Positions 8,247 through 17,288 of a stretch of 64,000 nt of DNA are shown piece by piece. A program made the position numbers and the translations under genes. Position 1 is the stretch's first letter. Every line of letters starts with the position of its first letter. Under the pieces are notes generated by a model, which did not search any database, had not been told where the DNA came from, and saw nothing but the letters and a program-made list of their open reading frames with translations. The stretch comes from Zhongshania sp. (GTDB lineage: Bacteria; Pseudomonadota; Gammaproteobacteria; Pseudomonadales; Spongiibacteraceae), in NCBI GenBank assembly GCA_018066965.1, contig JAGPVP010000005.1, positions 1 to 64,000 on the forward strand. Direction: 5' to 3'.

Positions 8247-8879
8247 CTACGGAGTAATGTACTCAGCCACAAATGAGTTTATGGTTTTCTGCGTGGTTTT
8301 AGACGTTGCGCCGCAGAAACGCATATGCGCTATGGTATGTGCCATGCCTAAGATAGTGCGCGCGGCATCAGCTGCCTGCAGCGTTGGCTTAATGGAATTA
8401 TCTATTCGCCCTTCTAATAGCAATTTACGCAAAGCTACCGTTGTTGCGGTATAGAACTCTTTGTATAGCTCCCAAATATGGCCTTTAGTCGACCCGCTCC
8501 ACTCTAGCCAAACAGTGACGTAATTTCTGTCCGTATCTACCGCCTTCGCGAAAGAGGAAAGCATATCTTCAACACGGGTATAAACCGGAACTTCAATATC
8601 GGTGCGAACAATAACGAAGCCCTCAAGTAAAAACCGCCTAACTTCTTTTATGACCTCTGACTGCAAATCACCAATAGTCGGAAAATAATGAAACACTGTA
8701 GGGCTTGCAACACCGGCAAGTTTAGCAATATCTGCATGGGTCGCCTTCTCAATACCCTGCTCAGCAAACACCTCCACTGCACACATTAAAATTTGCTGCC
8801 GACGGGCCTCTGGAGACATCCGCTTTGCCCGGGTCTTTACTGATGTACCGCCCACGTCTGCATTTTTTGCCTTGGCCAC
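8247..8879 (-). CDS. TetR family transcriptional regulator
   Basis: This 210-residue regulator has a basic N-terminal arm, then the TetR helix-turn-helix at about residues 25-72 (RRQQILMCAVEVFAEQG, HADIAKLAGV, TVFHYFPTIGDL). A unique ligand-binding half follows. The start is GTG with a good AGAGGTAAG site. It precedes the HSL-type esterase on the same strand and is the nearest regulator gene to the monooxygenase cluster, although in the opposite direction. Its ligand cannot be told from the sequence. Confidence 0.88.
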   Translation of the reverse strand: MAKAKNADVGGTSVKTRAKRMSPEARRQQILMCAVEVFAEQGIEKATHADIAKLAGVASPTVFHYFPTIGDLQSEVIKEVRRFLLEGFVIVRTDIEVPVYTRVEDMLSSFAKAVDTDRNYVTVWLEWSGSTKGHIWELYKEFYTATTVALRKLLLEGRIDNSIKPTLQAADAARTILGMAHTIAHMRFCGATSKTTQKTINSFVAEYITP

Positions 8880-9183
8880 ACGCTTACCTCTGTTTTGTCC
8901 ACGTTACTAATTTGCACGACGTGCTTATAACAAACATCCAACTGCCTATTACCGACTTACGCGCCAATATCTAGCCGATTTTATAGCATAAACAAGTGTT
9001 TAAGCATCAATTAATCGGGATTTAGCCCATAAGATGCCAACAACATTCATACCGTAGCGCCAAAGCCTCGCCGCCAGTCTGTTACAATACCTGACGGGTA
9101 GCGCTGCCGGTTCTTTTATCAATGGCGCCCACAAATACAGCGCATTTACATACGTCACCACCCGAAAATGAGGACAATTTAGT
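8880..9183. other. Intergenic region without a recognised gene
   Basis: These 304 bases lie between the divergent TetR and arfB genes. They must hold both promoters. I could not pick out a convincing -35/-10 pair, palindrome or RNA gene. Confidence 0.5.
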
Positions 9184-9597
9184 ATGCTTAATATCTCGCC
9201 GTCTATATCAATACCTGACGACGAAATCGAGCTAGGTGCCATTCGCGCCCAGGGTTCAGGCGGGCAAAACGTCAATAAGGTGTCATCTGCGATTCACTTG
9301 CGCTTCGACATTAAAGGCTCTTCGCTGCCCGACTTTTACAAACAAAAACTGCTGGAACGAAGTGACCAACGAATCAACAAAGACGGCATCATTATTATTA
9401 AAGCCCAGCAATTTCGCACACAAGAAAAAAATCGCGACGACGCATTAAACAGGCTGCGTGAACTGATTATCGAATCGGTCAAAACACTACCACCTAGGCG
9501 CCCCACCAAGCCCACGAAAGGGTCTCAGCGACGCCGCATGGACAGCAAGTCTCAACGGGGGAAAGTCAAAGCGCTACGCGGTAAAGTTGACGATTAA
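9184..9597 (+). CDS. arfB: Alternative ribosome-rescue factor ArfB (YaeJ)
   Basis: This 137-residue peptidyl-tRNA hydrolase releases nascent chains from ribosomes stalled on mRNAs lacking a stop codon. It has the class I release-factor GGQ motif (residues 26-28, in GSGGQNVNKVSS) and the family's basic, flexible C-terminal tail (GSQRRRMDSKSQRGKVKALRGK), which enters the empty mRNA channel. The length matches E. coli ArfB (140 residues). It has no release-factor codon-recognition domain. The start is supported by a GAGGA site. It appears to be a single-gene unit, convergent with the permease gene at 9638. Confidence 0.95.
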   Translation: MLNISPSISIPDDEIELGAIRAQGSGGQNVNKVSSAIHLRFDIKGSSLPDFYKQKLLERSDQRINKDGIIIIKAQQFRTQEKNRDDALNRLRELIIESVKTLPPRRPTKPTKGSQRRRMDSKSQRGKVKALRGKVDD

Positions 9598-9637
9598 AAA
9601 GTTCTCATCGAGCGACACTAAACTAAAATACGAGCTT

Positions 9638-10402
9638 TTAAGCTTTCAACAAAGCCGCAACACTAGCTGCGACTGTCATAATAAATAAAAACCACTTAAG
9701 TCCCTTCGGGCTCGCCTTTATTGCAATGCGCACACCTATTTTGGCACCAAGCACGGTACCTACCGCGAGTATTAACCCCGGCACCCATGCAACCAAACCC
9801 TGCCAAATAAACACAATGAGCGCCGCCATAGTTAAGGCCGCAGTGCAGACCATTTTGATCGCATTAGTTTTCACTAAATCGTAGCGCAAGCTACCTGCGA
9901 GTGCGGCAATGAGTATAAAACCCACCCCTGCCTGCACAAAGCCACCGTAAACACCCGCAAAAAATAGCGTCCAGCGAGCGTGAGGCGCATCTTTCATTAA
10001 ATGTGGCTCGGTACCCAGCGGCGGCGCCACTACGCTAGGACGAATTAATATAACCAAAGCCATTGCAACCATAGCAAATAATAATGCCGGCTTGAGCCAT
10101 TCACTTGGTGCAAATGCAGCGATGACCGCACCAAGTAATGACCCCAATAAAGTCGGCTTTAAAATATTCAGAAGATCGTGGCGCGCCAACTTCCCATTTC
10201 GATCAAAATCCTTAGCGCCCGTCACTGACTGCATTAGCACTCCCAGGCGATTTGTTGCATTTGCAACGTCAGCTGGTAGGCCCATCAACATTAAGGCCGG
10301 CAATGTAAGGTTTGAGCCTCCGCCAGCAAGAGTATTTATAACTCCCGCAATAAACCCGACAACAACCAGTAATGCCGCAAAACTAAGGCTTATTGGGTAC
10401 AT
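9638..10402 (-). CDS. TauE/SafE-family permease (sulfite/anion exporter family)
   Basis: This inner-membrane protein of 254 residues has about eight hydrophobic segments. The family's N-terminal signature (GFIAGVINTLAGGGSNLTLPAL) appears once, and a similar half repeats after the cytoplasmic loop near residue 130 (FAGVYGGFVQAGVGF). Members move sulfite, sulfonates or other anions, and the substrate here is unknown. I prefer ATG 10402 to the TTG at 10441: the family starts directly with the first membrane helix, and no ribosome site supports the longer form. Confidence 0.85.
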   Translation of the reverse strand: MYPISLSFAALLVVVGFIAGVINTLAGGGSNLTLPALMLMGLPADVANATNRLGVLMQSVTGAKDFDRNGKLARHDLLNILKPTLLGSLLGAVIAAFAPSEWLKPALLFAMVAMALVILIRPSVVAPPLGTEPHLMKDAPHARWTLFFAGVYGGFVQAGVGFILIAALAGSLRYDLVKTNAIKMVCTAALTMAALIVFIWQGLVAWVPGLILAVGTVLGAKIGVRIAIKASPKGLKWFLFIMTVAASVAALLKA

Positions 10403-10643
10403 AGAATTTACATCAAACACACTCGAACTCCAGCCGCCCAAAAACCCGCAATTAAATTCATGTTCAATCTGGTGCCGCCACCGCGGGACACTTTGGATAT
10501 ATGCATTTTACACCAATTGATAGGTATATATTCGCATCGAAGTTTGCGACTACTCATCTATACTATTACTCATCATCTAGTCATTTGATTACCACGTATA
10601 AACGGGTAAATAACCTCTCTTTAAGAATAAAAAGGAGAACGCC

Positions 10644-10802
10644 ATGACAAACTCTAAAGCCATCAGCATAGGTATTCCGGTTGCAGCAAATGTTGTGTTG
10701 ATTGCCGCATCAGGTGCTGCTGCACAAGTAAGCATAGGAACACTTCCTGCGATTGCACTTATCGTTGCATTGCTATTAAGCGCAACCGCACTAAGCGCAT
10801 AA
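10644..10802 (+). CDS. Small hydrophobic protein, 52 residues
   Basis: ATG 10644 has a near-perfect ribosome binding site (AAAGGAG, six bases before) and opens a 52-codon frame. The product has one or two hydrophobic helices: about residues 9-27, rich in Val and Ala, and about 33-51, ending LLLSATALSA. It has almost no charge after Lys5, so a single-pass or hairpin membrane peptide is likely. I know no family for it. It is alone between the TauE permease (divergent) and the Hpt gene. The strong Shine-Dalgarno site is the main reason to call it real. Confidence 0.6.
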   Translation: MTNSKAISIGIPVAANVVLIAASGAAAQVSIGTLPAIALIVALLLSATALSA

Positions 10803-10963
10803 TCCAGCGCTTCACACAAATGGGAAAGCAGCTACAGCGCAGTGTGCAGCAGCTCTCCCAAAAATGCCTTGTTCGCTAGCTCTGCGCCCAACTAATACCG
10901 TTTTTACTCGGCGGCAAAGATAGTAATCACTGATCACAAAGCGTGTATTATTAGGGCTACAGC

Positions 10964-11001
10964 CCTGTATATTTGCCATATTAAATTGGCAAATATACAG
11001 G
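10964..11001. promoter_or_regulatory. Perfect 15-bp inverted repeat before the Hpt/GGDEF pair
   Basis: CCTGTATATTTGCCA (10964-10978) and TGGCAAATATACAGG (10987-11001) are exact complements around an eight-base AT-only loop, ending 25 bases before the Hpt start. There is no T-tract after it. It is either a long dyad operator or a 5' leader hairpin controlling the signalling operon. Confidence 0.6.
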
Positions 11002-11026
11002 TAGCACAGGAAAATATAGGACGCAC

Positions 11027-11371
11027 ATGATACTTGACCACGACCGAGTGCGAGACATTACTCGAAACAATAGCATGCTGATCGCATCTATATCACAACT
11101 GTTTCTTGCCGAACTTCCTGATATGATCAAATGCATTGAGGATGCATATCAGCAAACTGACCACAAAGGTTTGACAAGTGCTATCCATCGCTTAAAGAGC
11201 GCCTTAGGAAATTTTGTGACTAGTAGCTACTATCAAGAATTCTCAGGACTAGAAACCGCTGCTAGCAACAACTCGGTCACTTTGCATGACAATTGGCTCA
11301 TGAAATGGAATGTGGCGAAGCCAAAACTAGACACATTAGTCCTTGAGCTAAAAGAAATGGTAGGTAGTTAA
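11027..11371 (+). CDS. Histidine phosphotransfer (Hpt) domain protein
   Basis: This 114-residue protein consists almost only of an Hpt four-helix bundle. The phospho-accepting His is H54, in the motif AIHRLKSALGNF, which matches the usual HxLKGxxGN pattern. Such proteins relay phosphate between a hybrid kinase and response-regulator receivers. It is six bases upstream of the REC-GGDEF gene, in the same direction, so the two are surely cotranscribed and probably exchange phosphate. No histidine kinase is present in the window. A weak AGGA site precedes the ATG. Confidence 0.88.
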   Translation: MILDHDRVRDITRNNSMLIASISQLFLAELPDMIKCIEDAYQQTDHKGLTSAIHRLKSALGNFVTSSYYQEFSGLETAASNNSVTLHDNWLMKWNVAKPKLDTLVLELKEMVGS

Positions 11372-11377
11372 CCACAT

Positions 11378-12268
11378 ATGGATGTGCTTATTGTCGACGA
11401 CGACGCGATCACGCGCTTCGCGCTCTGCGCCGCGTTAGAAGAATGGGGCTTTGTTCCTATTGTCGCAGAAGACGCCGACCAAGCATTACAGCGGCTTGCC
11501 ACTGACACTACCCCTCATTTACTCATCATCGACTGGTCAATGCCCGGCATGAGTGGGCCAGATTTATGTAAAACCATTCGGAAACGAGAAGACGGGCAGT
11601 TTTTTTACATATTGATGCTCACCGGCAAAGAAGGTAACGAGGCCATTATTGAAGCCATGGAAGCTGGCGCCGATGACTTCCTCAGCAAACCATTTGACCA
11701 CCGAGTATTAAAAGTACGCATTGCCGCCGGTAGCCGTATCGTTCGCCTAGAACAAACCCTCAATCAACTAGCATCTCGCGATTCGCTTACCCAGTGCTGG
11801 AATAGGCGCATGATTGACGAGCTATTCGCAAACAGCATTGCCGAATCTACCAGAAAACATACTATTTTTTCACTCATGGTGCTGGATATTGATCACTTCA
11901 AAATAGTTAACGACACCTACGGCCACTCCGCTGGCGATGTAGCGCTAAAACATGTCGTTAATATTTTGAACACTAATCTCCGCGAATATGACCAAGTAGG
12001 CCGATACGGCGGTGAAGAATTTGTGATACTGCTGCCCGCTACAGATCAAAACGAAGCTTGGGGCGTAGCGGAGCGCATTCGCTCAGCAATCCAATTTCAA
12101 CCCACCATTGTGAGCGATGACACACACATAAACTTAACAGTGAGTATTGGCATCGCCCAGTTTGATCGCAGCCGTGATGCCAACCAAAGTGCCTTCTTTG
12201 AGCGCGCCGACAAAGCGCTTTACACTGCCAAGCAAACCGGTAGAAATCGTATTATTTGCGCAGAGTAA
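11378..12268 (+). CDS. Response regulator with diguanylate cyclase output (REC-GGDEF)
   Basis: This 296-residue protein makes cyclic di-GMP when phosphorylated. The receiver domain (1-120) has the acidic pocket D7-D9, phospho-acceptor D52 (IDWSMPG) and K104 (LSKPF). The GGDEF domain (about 130-295) has an active-site GGEEF at 211-215. Its RxxD inhibitory site at 202-205 lies five residues before, so product feedback inhibition is expected. It has a single receiver, unlike PleD. The Hpt gene immediately upstream is the likely phosphodonor. The downstream lipase has its own GTG start 74 bases away. Confidence 0.93.
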   Translation: MDVLIVDDDAITRFALCAALEEWGFVPIVAEDADQALQRLATDTTPHLLIIDWSMPGMSGPDLCKTIRKREDGQFFYILMLTGKEGNEAIIEAMEAGADDFLSKPFDHRVLKVRIAAGSRIVRLEQTLNQLASRDSLTQCWNRRMIDELFANSIAESTRKHTIFSLMVLDIDHFKIVNDTYGHSAGDVALKHVVNILNTNLREYDQVGRYGGEEFVILLPATDQNEAWGVAERIRSAIQFQPTIVSDDTHINLTVSIGIAQFDRSRDANQSAFFERADKALYTAKQTGRNRIICAE

Positions 12269-12341
12269 GCGGTTAAATAAACATCATCAAAATCCGTATC
12301 GAGTCGACACATAAAATAACAATAAAACGGAAGCTACAACT

Positions 12342-13127
12342 GTGGACAATATAAGCCCACCGCAGCTGATACATTCGTTAAGTGAAATATGGCGAGCCAG
12401 CCTTGAAGTCACTCGACTTGTGTGCAGCATTGCAAATTTGCATACCACTCCCGCTGGCGACGGCCATCCCGTAATCACTATTCCCGGCTACGGCGGTGCC
12501 GATGGCTGTATGGCCGCGCTTAGATGCTTCCTTCAATGCCGTGGCTACCAAGCTTACGGATGGGGTTTAGGCCGAAATATGCCGCAAAATCGCATGACTA
12601 GCATGACTGAAATGAACGATTTTCAAGCCGATATCCTTGATCGCTTAAGCCGACGCATAAAGAAAATTCATGTGGAGACGGGACAAAAAGTAAGCCTAGT
12701 CGGCTGGAGCTTGGGTGGCAATTACGCCAACTTACTCGCCCAAAGCCACCCTCACTTAATCCGCCAAATTATCACCATGGGTACGCCCTATGGTGACCCA
12801 CGGGGAACCGCCGCGTGGAATCTCTTAAAACGTCTCAATCGCGGAACATCAGATGAATCGCAAAATGCGAACTCATGGTCTAGAGTAAATAGCGGCAAAC
12901 GCGATGTCCCAACAACCGTTATTTATAGCCCTATTGATGGCATCGTTTCACCCCAAATTGCCAAACTGAACACTGCCAACACCTGCAATATTGCAGTTAA
13001 CTCTAGCCATATCGGCTTCACGGTAAATCGCGATGTCTATCGCATCATTGCAGAGGTATTGGCGAGAACGCCGAGATCAAATAAAGCCGCCACCCTCTCA
13101 TTCACAGCCAAACCAGAAATAGAATAA
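12342..13127 (+). CDS. Lipase-like alpha/beta hydrolase
   Basis: This 261-residue hydrolase has a GYGGADGC oxyanion region near residue 49 and the nucleophile elbow GWSLGG. A GTP-like YSPIDGIVSP acid loop and a final NSSHIGFTVN His motif follow. It starts at GTG with an acceptable AACGGAAG site. It is a clear relative of the partial gene at the right window edge (63357-64000): both share the ALR-FL-RG-AYGW-GRN block, the VGWSLGG elbow and the S-H-G-T-N ending. The family contains membrane-associated or secreted-like lipases of unknown substrate. No signal peptide is seen here. Confidence 0.8.
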   Translation: MDNISPPQLIHSLSEIWRASLEVTRLVCSIANLHTTPAGDGHPVITIPGYGGADGCMAALRCFLQCRGYQAYGWGLGRNMPQNRMTSMTEMNDFQADILDRLSRRIKKIHVETGQKVSLVGWSLGGNYANLLAQSHPHLIRQIITMGTPYGDPRGTAAWNLLKRLNRGTSDESQNANSWSRVNSGKRDVPTTVIYSPIDGIVSPQIAKLNTANTCNIAVNSSHIGFTVNRDVYRIIAEVLARTPRSNKAATLSFTAKPEIE

Positions 13128-13395
13128 AAATGGTATATACTGCAAATAAAGGAATAACAACCACAGCAGCCGACATTACGCGTATTTATTATTGCCATAT
13201 ATAACGCAAAACGTATTATTAACAAAAATTAATAAAATCCGACTAGCATTCAATCACCTCGCCAGCAATGGACTACAGCGCGGTTAATAGAAATCTACTT
13301 CAAGCGGATTATGCCTGCGTTGTCTTTTAATGGTTAATATGTTTTAACTAACGCATCGCATACATAACAATAACGATCCGACACGGAGCGCCTAA

Positions 13396-15936
13396 GTGAA
13401 AAAATTAACTCCTATAGTATCAGGACTATGTGCATTCACCGTCTCAATGAGCAACCCAGCTTTTTCCCAAACCGAGGTTAAAAAGACGGGCTACGCTTTA
13501 GAAGAAGTGATTGTAACCGCCCAAAAGAAAGCGGAGTCGCTGCAAGATACCCCTATCTCGCTAACCGCCTTTGGCGAAGAGCGCTTAGAAATTGACGGCA
13601 TCAGCAACCTTGGCGATATCGGCTCGAAAGTACCCAGCCTGACCATTGAGCCCTTCCCAATTAACAACGCCACACTACGCATATTTATTCGTGGTATTGG
13701 TCTTTCTGACGTGCAAGTAACCCAAGACCCACCAGTGGGTATTTATGTGGATGGTGTTTATATCGCTCGCTCTACCGGTACAGCGCTAGACGTGGCAGAA
13801 CTCCAGCGAATAGAGGTGCTACGAGGACCGCAAGGAACATTATACGGCCGCAATACCACCGGCGGCGCTATCAACTTGATCACTAAGCGCCCCACTACTG
13901 ACGCCTTTGAATTCAAACAAAAATTTACCGTCGGCAATCGCGGCCTATTTACCTCTAAAACCTCTGCGAACATACCGATCAGTGACACCCTCGCGGCCAA
14001 AGTCGCGTACCTCACCACTCAATCTGACGGCTTTATTGAAAATACCGGCCCTGGCGGGGACTTTGGTGATAAAGAGGTAAGCGGTTATCGCGTCGACCTG
14101 CGCTGGGACATGAGCGATAGCATGTCACTCGACTATGCTTACGACAATTCCGACTTTGAATATTACAACTACATGTATCAGTCGATTAACCCTGCAATCC
14201 AAAACAAGGGCCAAGCGGAGCCGATTCGCGAGTTTGCCGTAAGCGAATCAAAGCACAGCAACACGCGATTCAGCAGCATGGCTACGGCAAGAAACTTTGA
14301 AGCGTCAACCACGGAAATTGAAGGTCATTCATTCATCCTGACCAAAGATTTTAACAACGTGCAATTTAAATATATCGGCGCCTATCGTGAACTTAATGAC
14401 GCCTCTTACGCAGACTTAGGCGGCGGTCTCGGCTCTGAAGATTATCGCGTTGACTCCAATGAATATTGCGGCCCATCAGTGACGGCCCAAACCGGCTCCG
14501 ACTGCCTACCCTTAGTAATCCCAGTTATTAGCCAAGAACAGTTTTCACACGAATTCCAGCTTAGCGGCTCGTTATTTGATGACAGCGTAGACTACATCGT
14601 AGGGGCTTATTACTTCGAAGAAGAAGCGACTGAGAACAACGCTCCGCTTCATCACCAATTTAGCGCCAGAATCAGCGATGGTATTATCCCTATCCCAGTA
14701 TTAGGCGAAATCCTAGGCGGCGTGCTAATTGGCGCCGGTGACGTACATCTAGTCAATATGCTGTCTCAACGCTACGACATTAAAAATGAAGCCAAGGCCA
14801 TGTACGGGCAATTCACATGGACGCCCGATTTATTCGACAAGCGTATGCACTTAACCTTTGGCGCTCGCTACTCTGAAGACTCACGCGAAGCACTAAAGAA
14901 TCAAGTAGACAAAACCTACATTGAAGCTCGCAGTCTTAATCTAGCAATAGATGCAGAAGACCTTGGTCCACTAGCACCCGTGCTTGCGCAGGTTGGATTT
15001 TTACTTCCCGGCGACCGCAGTTTTGACAATGTTCTGGGTAAAAAGGATTTTGATGACACCTCGTTCAGCTTCATCGGCGAATTTGACCTGACCGATGACA
15101 TCAATATTTATGGCAAATTCGTGCAAGCCTATAAATCCGGTGGCTTTAACACCCGTGACCCGCAGCGCGGCAGCACCGGTATTGCGGCAGGCACCCCCGG
15201 CAAAGGCGATGACACCGCAGTGGCTGCGCCAGATGGCAATGTCTACGGCTTCGGTTTTGCAGACGGCTTTGACGAAGAGCGTGTTGCGTCGCTAGAGGCT
15301 GGGATTAAAAGCGAGCTGATGGATAGGCGCCTGCGTATCAACGCCAATATCTTCTATAGCGAATACACAGACATTCAGCTCAATTTTATTCTGGGCGGCA
15401 CCGTGGCGGATACAAAGGTAGCGAATGCGGGTGAAGCAGAAATGCGCGGGTTTGAAACGGATATCACCTTTCTTGCCAGCGAAAACCTTATGCTAATGTT
15501 GAACTACGCCTTCCTTGATGCAGAAGTGACATCAGCCATTGACGAATTTGGCAACGACCTCACCGACAGCTTCGGTTTCTACTCCGCACCAGGTCAGTCT
15601 TACACCGCGGCTGCCGACTACACAGTAGGCCAATATGACTGGGGCCAACTCGCGCTCAACCTAAGCTACAACTATATGGATAAACGCCGAGGAGGCGTGC
15701 GGGATGCCAACGCGAAAAACGTATATATTGGCGAGTACGGTCTAATTAACGGACGCGTCAGTTTTAGCGAAATTCAAGTCAGTAAATACGGCACACTCTA
15801 TGTCGGTTTGTGGGGTAAAAACCTTACTGATGAAGAATTTGAAATCACCGCCGTCGATAACCTACCGCACAGTGACCGTACCGTGATTTGGGGTGACCCA
15901 AGAAGCTACGGCATCGACTTAATTTACCAATACTAA
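13396..15936 (+). CDS. TonB-dependent outer-membrane receptor
   Basis: This 846-residue receptor has a signal peptide (cut near AFSQ, residues 22-25) and a TonB box (EEVIVTAQKK, about 35-44). The plug domain carries the GPQGTLYGRNTTGG signature, and a long beta-barrel ends in an aromatic residue (DLIYQY). It belongs to the large substrate-undefined group common in marine gammaproteobacteria and sphingomonads, which take up sterols, glycans or other large organics. No Fur box was found upstream, so iron is not the obvious ligand. The start is GTG after a CGGAG site. A strong terminator follows the stop. Confidence 0.92.
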   Translation: MKKLTPIVSGLCAFTVSMSNPAFSQTEVKKTGYALEEVIVTAQKKAESLQDTPISLTAFGEERLEIDGISNLGDIGSKVPSLTIEPFPINNATLRIFIRGIGLSDVQVTQDPPVGIYVDGVYIARSTGTALDVAELQRIEVLRGPQGTLYGRNTTGGAINLITKRPTTDAFEFKQKFTVGNRGLFTSKTSANIPISDTLAAKVAYLTTQSDGFIENTGPGGDFGDKEVSGYRVDLRWDMSDSMSLDYAYDNSDFEYYNYMYQSINPAIQNKGQAEPIREFAVSESKHSNTRFSSMATARNFEASTTEIEGHSFILTKDFNNVQFKYIGAYRELNDASYADLGGGLGSEDYRVDSNEYCGPSVTAQTGSDCLPLVIPVISQEQFSHEFQLSGSLFDDSVDYIVGAYYFEEEATENNAPLHHQFSARISDGIIPIPVLGEILGGVLIGAGDVHLVNMLSQRYDIKNEAKAMYGQFTWTPDLFDKRMHLTFGARYSEDSREALKNQVDKTYIEARSLNLAIDAEDLGPLAPVLAQVGFLLPGDRSFDNVLGKKDFDDTSFSFIGEFDLTDDINIYGKFVQAYKSGGFNTRDPQRGSTGIAAGTPGKGDDTAVAAPDGNVYGFGFADGFDEERVASLEAGIKSELMDRRLRINANIFYSEYTDIQLNFILGGTVADTKVANAGEAEMRGFETDITFLASENLMLMLNYAFLDAEVTSAIDEFGNDLTDSFGFYSAPGQSYTAAADYTVGQYDWGQLALNLSYNYMDKRRGGVRDANAKNVYIGEYGLINGRVSFSEIQVSKYGTLYVGLWGKNLTDEEFEITAVDNLPHSDRTVIWGDPRSYGIDLIYQY

Positions 15937-15946
15937 AAACATAATG

Positions 15947-15975
15947 TAAAAAGGCAGCCTAGGCTGCCTTTTTTT
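15947..15975. terminator. Bidirectional terminator
   Basis: The palindrome GGCAGCCTAGGCTGCC (15953-15968) is flanked by A residues before and seven T residues after. It serves the TonB receptor gene and, on the other strand, the chrR gene that ends at 16011. Confidence 0.88.
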
Positions 15976-16010
15976 GTATCTCACTGCTGTACTAAAGTCG
16001 CAAGCTCAAA

Positions 16011-16706
16011 CTACATACCTACAAACGGTTGAACCAATTTAGCCAACCAACCTTTAAAGACTAATGGCGCATCCATCCCCGCCAGACAAATACAATCCAT
16101 ATCGTCGTCGGCGAGGGGTTGGTGCTCAGTGCTACCATCCAAATCTGCTACATCGCCGGCGTTAAACTGGCCAAGCTTGTCACTATAACCGCCACTCAAA
16201 ATTAGAGTTAATTCACTGCCACGGTGACTGTGTACCGGCATTTTCTGACCGGCGGCAATCCGCAGCAACCGCGCCTGACCTTCACCGCAATCTAGTATTA
16301 TCTGCTTTAAGCCAGGCGCAATGGTCTTTTTCCAAGGCAGCGCCTCAAAATCTTGCTCATGTAACATTTTGCGCAACAGGGTCGGTACTCCAACCTTTGT
16401 ATGCGCTGATTCAGATTCCGCTATGGTCGTCACCACGTCGCCTGCCGGCACCGACTGTGCTTCACCCTGTGCCTGCTGTAAATCTAAGCGCTGTAACATG
16501 TTCGTTCTGGCCCGTTCAGACAGGGCCTTAGGTGTAAGCGCAGTTATTAATTCACCGCCCAAACTTTCACCTGCACGCACCGCCGTCCGGCACTGTGGGC
16601 AAAACTGTAAATGACACCCCACCACAAGTGCTAATGCGGCAGGCAAAGAGCCGGCGGCATAACTCAGCAAAGTGTCTTCATTGGGGTGATGCTCTATCCG
16701 GCTCAT
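16011..16706 (-). CDS. chrR: ChrR-type zinc anti-sigma factor with cupin domain
   Basis: This 231-residue anti-sigma factor holds RpoE inactive until singlet oxygen or organic peroxide appears. The N-terminal domain has the zinc ligands expected from Rhodobacter ChrR: H6, H32, C36 and C39 (motif CHLQFCPQC). A C-terminal cupin (HSHRGSELTLILSGGY, about 155-170) is the part needed for the singlet-oxygen response in that system. Its ATG overlaps the rpoE stop by four bases, as expected for a coupled sigma/anti-sigma pair. A metal role for the cupin is plausible but not proven by sequence. Confidence 0.92.
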   Translation of the reverse strand: MSRIEHHPNEDTLLSYAAGSLPAALALVVGCHLQFCPQCRTAVRAGESLGGELITALTPKALSERARTNMLQRLDLQQAQGEAQSVPAGDVVTTIAESESAHTKVGVPTLLRKMLHEQDFEALPWKKTIAPGLKQIILDCGEGQARLLRIAAGQKMPVHSHRGSELTLILSGGYSDKLGQFNAGDVADLDGSTEHQPLADDDMDCICLAGMDAPLVFKGWLAKLVQPFVGM

Positions 16707-17266
16707 AGGCCATTTTCTCCAAAATACTGACGGAAAGCTTTTATCGCCAGCCGTAAACTCGACTTCACACTACCGAGAGGCATGCCAGTTTCTTCAGCAA
16801 TTTCACTGTGGCTTTTACCCTCATAATACGATTTGTAAACTACCTGCGCCTGATTCACCGGCAAGGTATCTAATACTGCTTTTAGTCGCTCGCCATCGGC
16901 ATTCAGGCGCACGTCAGGATCAACAGCCTCCTCCAAATTCTCATCTGATTCATAAGCTATACCGCGCTGCTTACGTAATTTGTCGATCCACAGATTTCTC
17001 GCGACTCGAAATAACCAAGTACTCACGGCAGCCTTATCACGGTGATAAAGATGGGCTTTATTCCACAGCGCCAATAACGCTTCCTGCGCAAGATCCTCAG
17101 CCATTGATGCAGCCGCGCCCTGCCCCAATAAATACGCATTCACTCGGGGAGAAAAGTGGTCAAACAACAACATAAAACTGTCTTTATCACGACTTTCCGC
17201 AATACGAGCCATGCAATCAGCCCAAAACTCACCATTGCGTTCCTGCTCGGTGGCATTGTCTGCCAT
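16703..17266 (-). CDS. rpoE: ECF sigma factor of the RpoE/ChrR (ECF11) type
   Basis: This 187-residue group 4 sigma factor has region 2 (MLLFDHFSPRVNAYLLGQG, then LAQEALLALWNKAHLY and WLFRVARNLWIDKLRK) and region 4 (LPVNQAQVVYKSYYEGKSHSE, then GMPLGSVKSSLRLAIK). The coupled chrR gene identifies it as the singlet-oxygen-responsive group. A promoter of the expected own type (TGATCC, 18 bases, TATAGA) ends 22 bases before the start, so it is probably autoregulated. A second set of such sites at 49993-50038 suggests that the FAD/DUF1365/CFA operon is a target. Confidence 0.93.
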   Translation of the reverse strand: MADNATEQERNGEFWADCMARIAESRDKDSFMLLFDHFSPRVNAYLLGQGAAASMAEDLAQEALLALWNKAHLYHRDKAAVSTWLFRVARNLWIDKLRKQRGIAYESDENLEEAVDPDVRLNADGERLKAVLDTLPVNQAQVVYKSYYEGKSHSEIAEETGMPLGSVKSSLRLAIKAFRQYFGENGL

Positions 17267-17288
17267 TAAAAAACCCCTTAATTCAGCT

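Noticed and set aside
10092-10520. Long plus-strand frame opposite the TauE permease
   Set aside because: It is antisense to a gene with clear membrane-protein structure, and it has no ribosome site.
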